Positions 29,701 to 29,778 of a stretch of DNA of 29,778 nucleotides are shown here, piece by piece. This DNA is from JACRLW01 sp050181465 (lineage in GTDB: Bacteria > Planctomycetota > UBA1135 > UBA2386): positions 1 to 29,778 of the forward strand of contig JBFXDD010000048.1 in the NCBI GenBank assembly GCA_050181465.1, read 5' to 3'. The notes beneath the pieces are model-generated. The model saw nothing but the letters and a program-made list of their open reading frames with translations, was not told the origin of the DNA and did not search any database. The position numbers and the translations under genes are program-made. Every line of letters begins with the position of its first letter. The first letter of the stretch is position 1.

Positions 29701-29735
29701 AGCTCGAAGCGGCCTTTGGCCGGTTCGGACGAGCT
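29701..29735 (+). other. Nested stem-loop in the predicted leader
   Basis: AGCTCG (29701-29706) pairs with CGAGCT (29730-29735). Inside it CGGCC (29710-29714) pairs with GGCCG (29718-29722) around TTT. Together with the preceding hairpin this suggests a structured 5' leader. Confidence 0.3.
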
Positions 29736-29775
29736 GCGGGACACCGGACGCGAGTGCCAAGTCGACGGAGTCGGC

Positions 29776-29778
29776 ATG
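29776..29778 (+). other. Possible start codon of a gene beyond the right edge
   Basis: The window ends in ATG, preceded by GGAGTCGGC, where GGAG is 5 nt before the ATG and would be a good Shine-Dalgarno. The promoter and leader upstream point in this direction. No coding sequence is visible, so this is only a likely start. Confidence 0.35.

Overview
The window is GC-rich, densely coded bacterial DNA, most probably from a planctomycete (Planctomycetota). The main evidence is a PVC-type haem-binding CxxCH protein with a DUF1080 domain, together with three exported proteins whose C-terminal ends look alike. The lineage call is inference, because no rRNA or marker gene is present. I found no tRNA, rRNA, CRISPR array or insertion sequence.

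Layout, left to right. (a) 1-3228: an exported FG-GAP repeat protein cut by the left edge, and a divergent exported protein with a duplicated domain. (b) 3318-9212: a sialic-acid utilisation island. It holds an N-acylglucosamine 2-epimerase (+), then on the minus strand an exported sialidase and an N-acetylneuraminate lyase that overlap by 4 nt, and a 798-residue protein joining a NanM-like kelch propeller to an MFS transporter. (c) 9387-14028: an exported protein of unknown function and an 1180-residue multidomain protein (dehydrogenase-like propeller, NPCBM, haem c, DUF1080). (d) 14035-16978: polyphosphate kinase 1 and a divergent, degenerate nucleotidyltransferase-like protein. (e) 16942-21587: a multi-spanning GT39/RgtA-like membrane protein with a small anchored partner, two GT2 glycosyltransferases and a small exported protein. 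(f) 21783-23570: an exported gingipain-like C25 peptidase, followed by about 865 nt without a convincing gene. (g) 24436-29489: a GT-B type glycosyltransferase and a WbpD-WbpE-WbpB cassette for an acetamido-amino-uronic acid nucleotide sugar, joined by 4-nt start/stop overlaps, then a convergent GDP-L-fucose synthase-like gene. (h) 29490-29778: a control region with dyads, a promoter-like element and a potentially structured leader before an ATG at the right edge.

How the genes work together. In (b) the sialidase would release sialic acid, the kelch domain would convert or capture the sugar next to its own permease, the lyase would split it to ManNAc and pyruvate, and the epimerase would convert ManNAc to GlcNAc. 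The rest of the route to the cell (GlcNAc kinase, NagA, NagB) is not here. Blocks (e) and (g) look like parts of surface-glycan synthesis. All five convergent gene pairs are 6 nt apart or less, or overlap, so there is almost no room for terminators between them. Several genes have TAnnnT elements very close to weak or SD-less starts, which suggests short or absent leaders.
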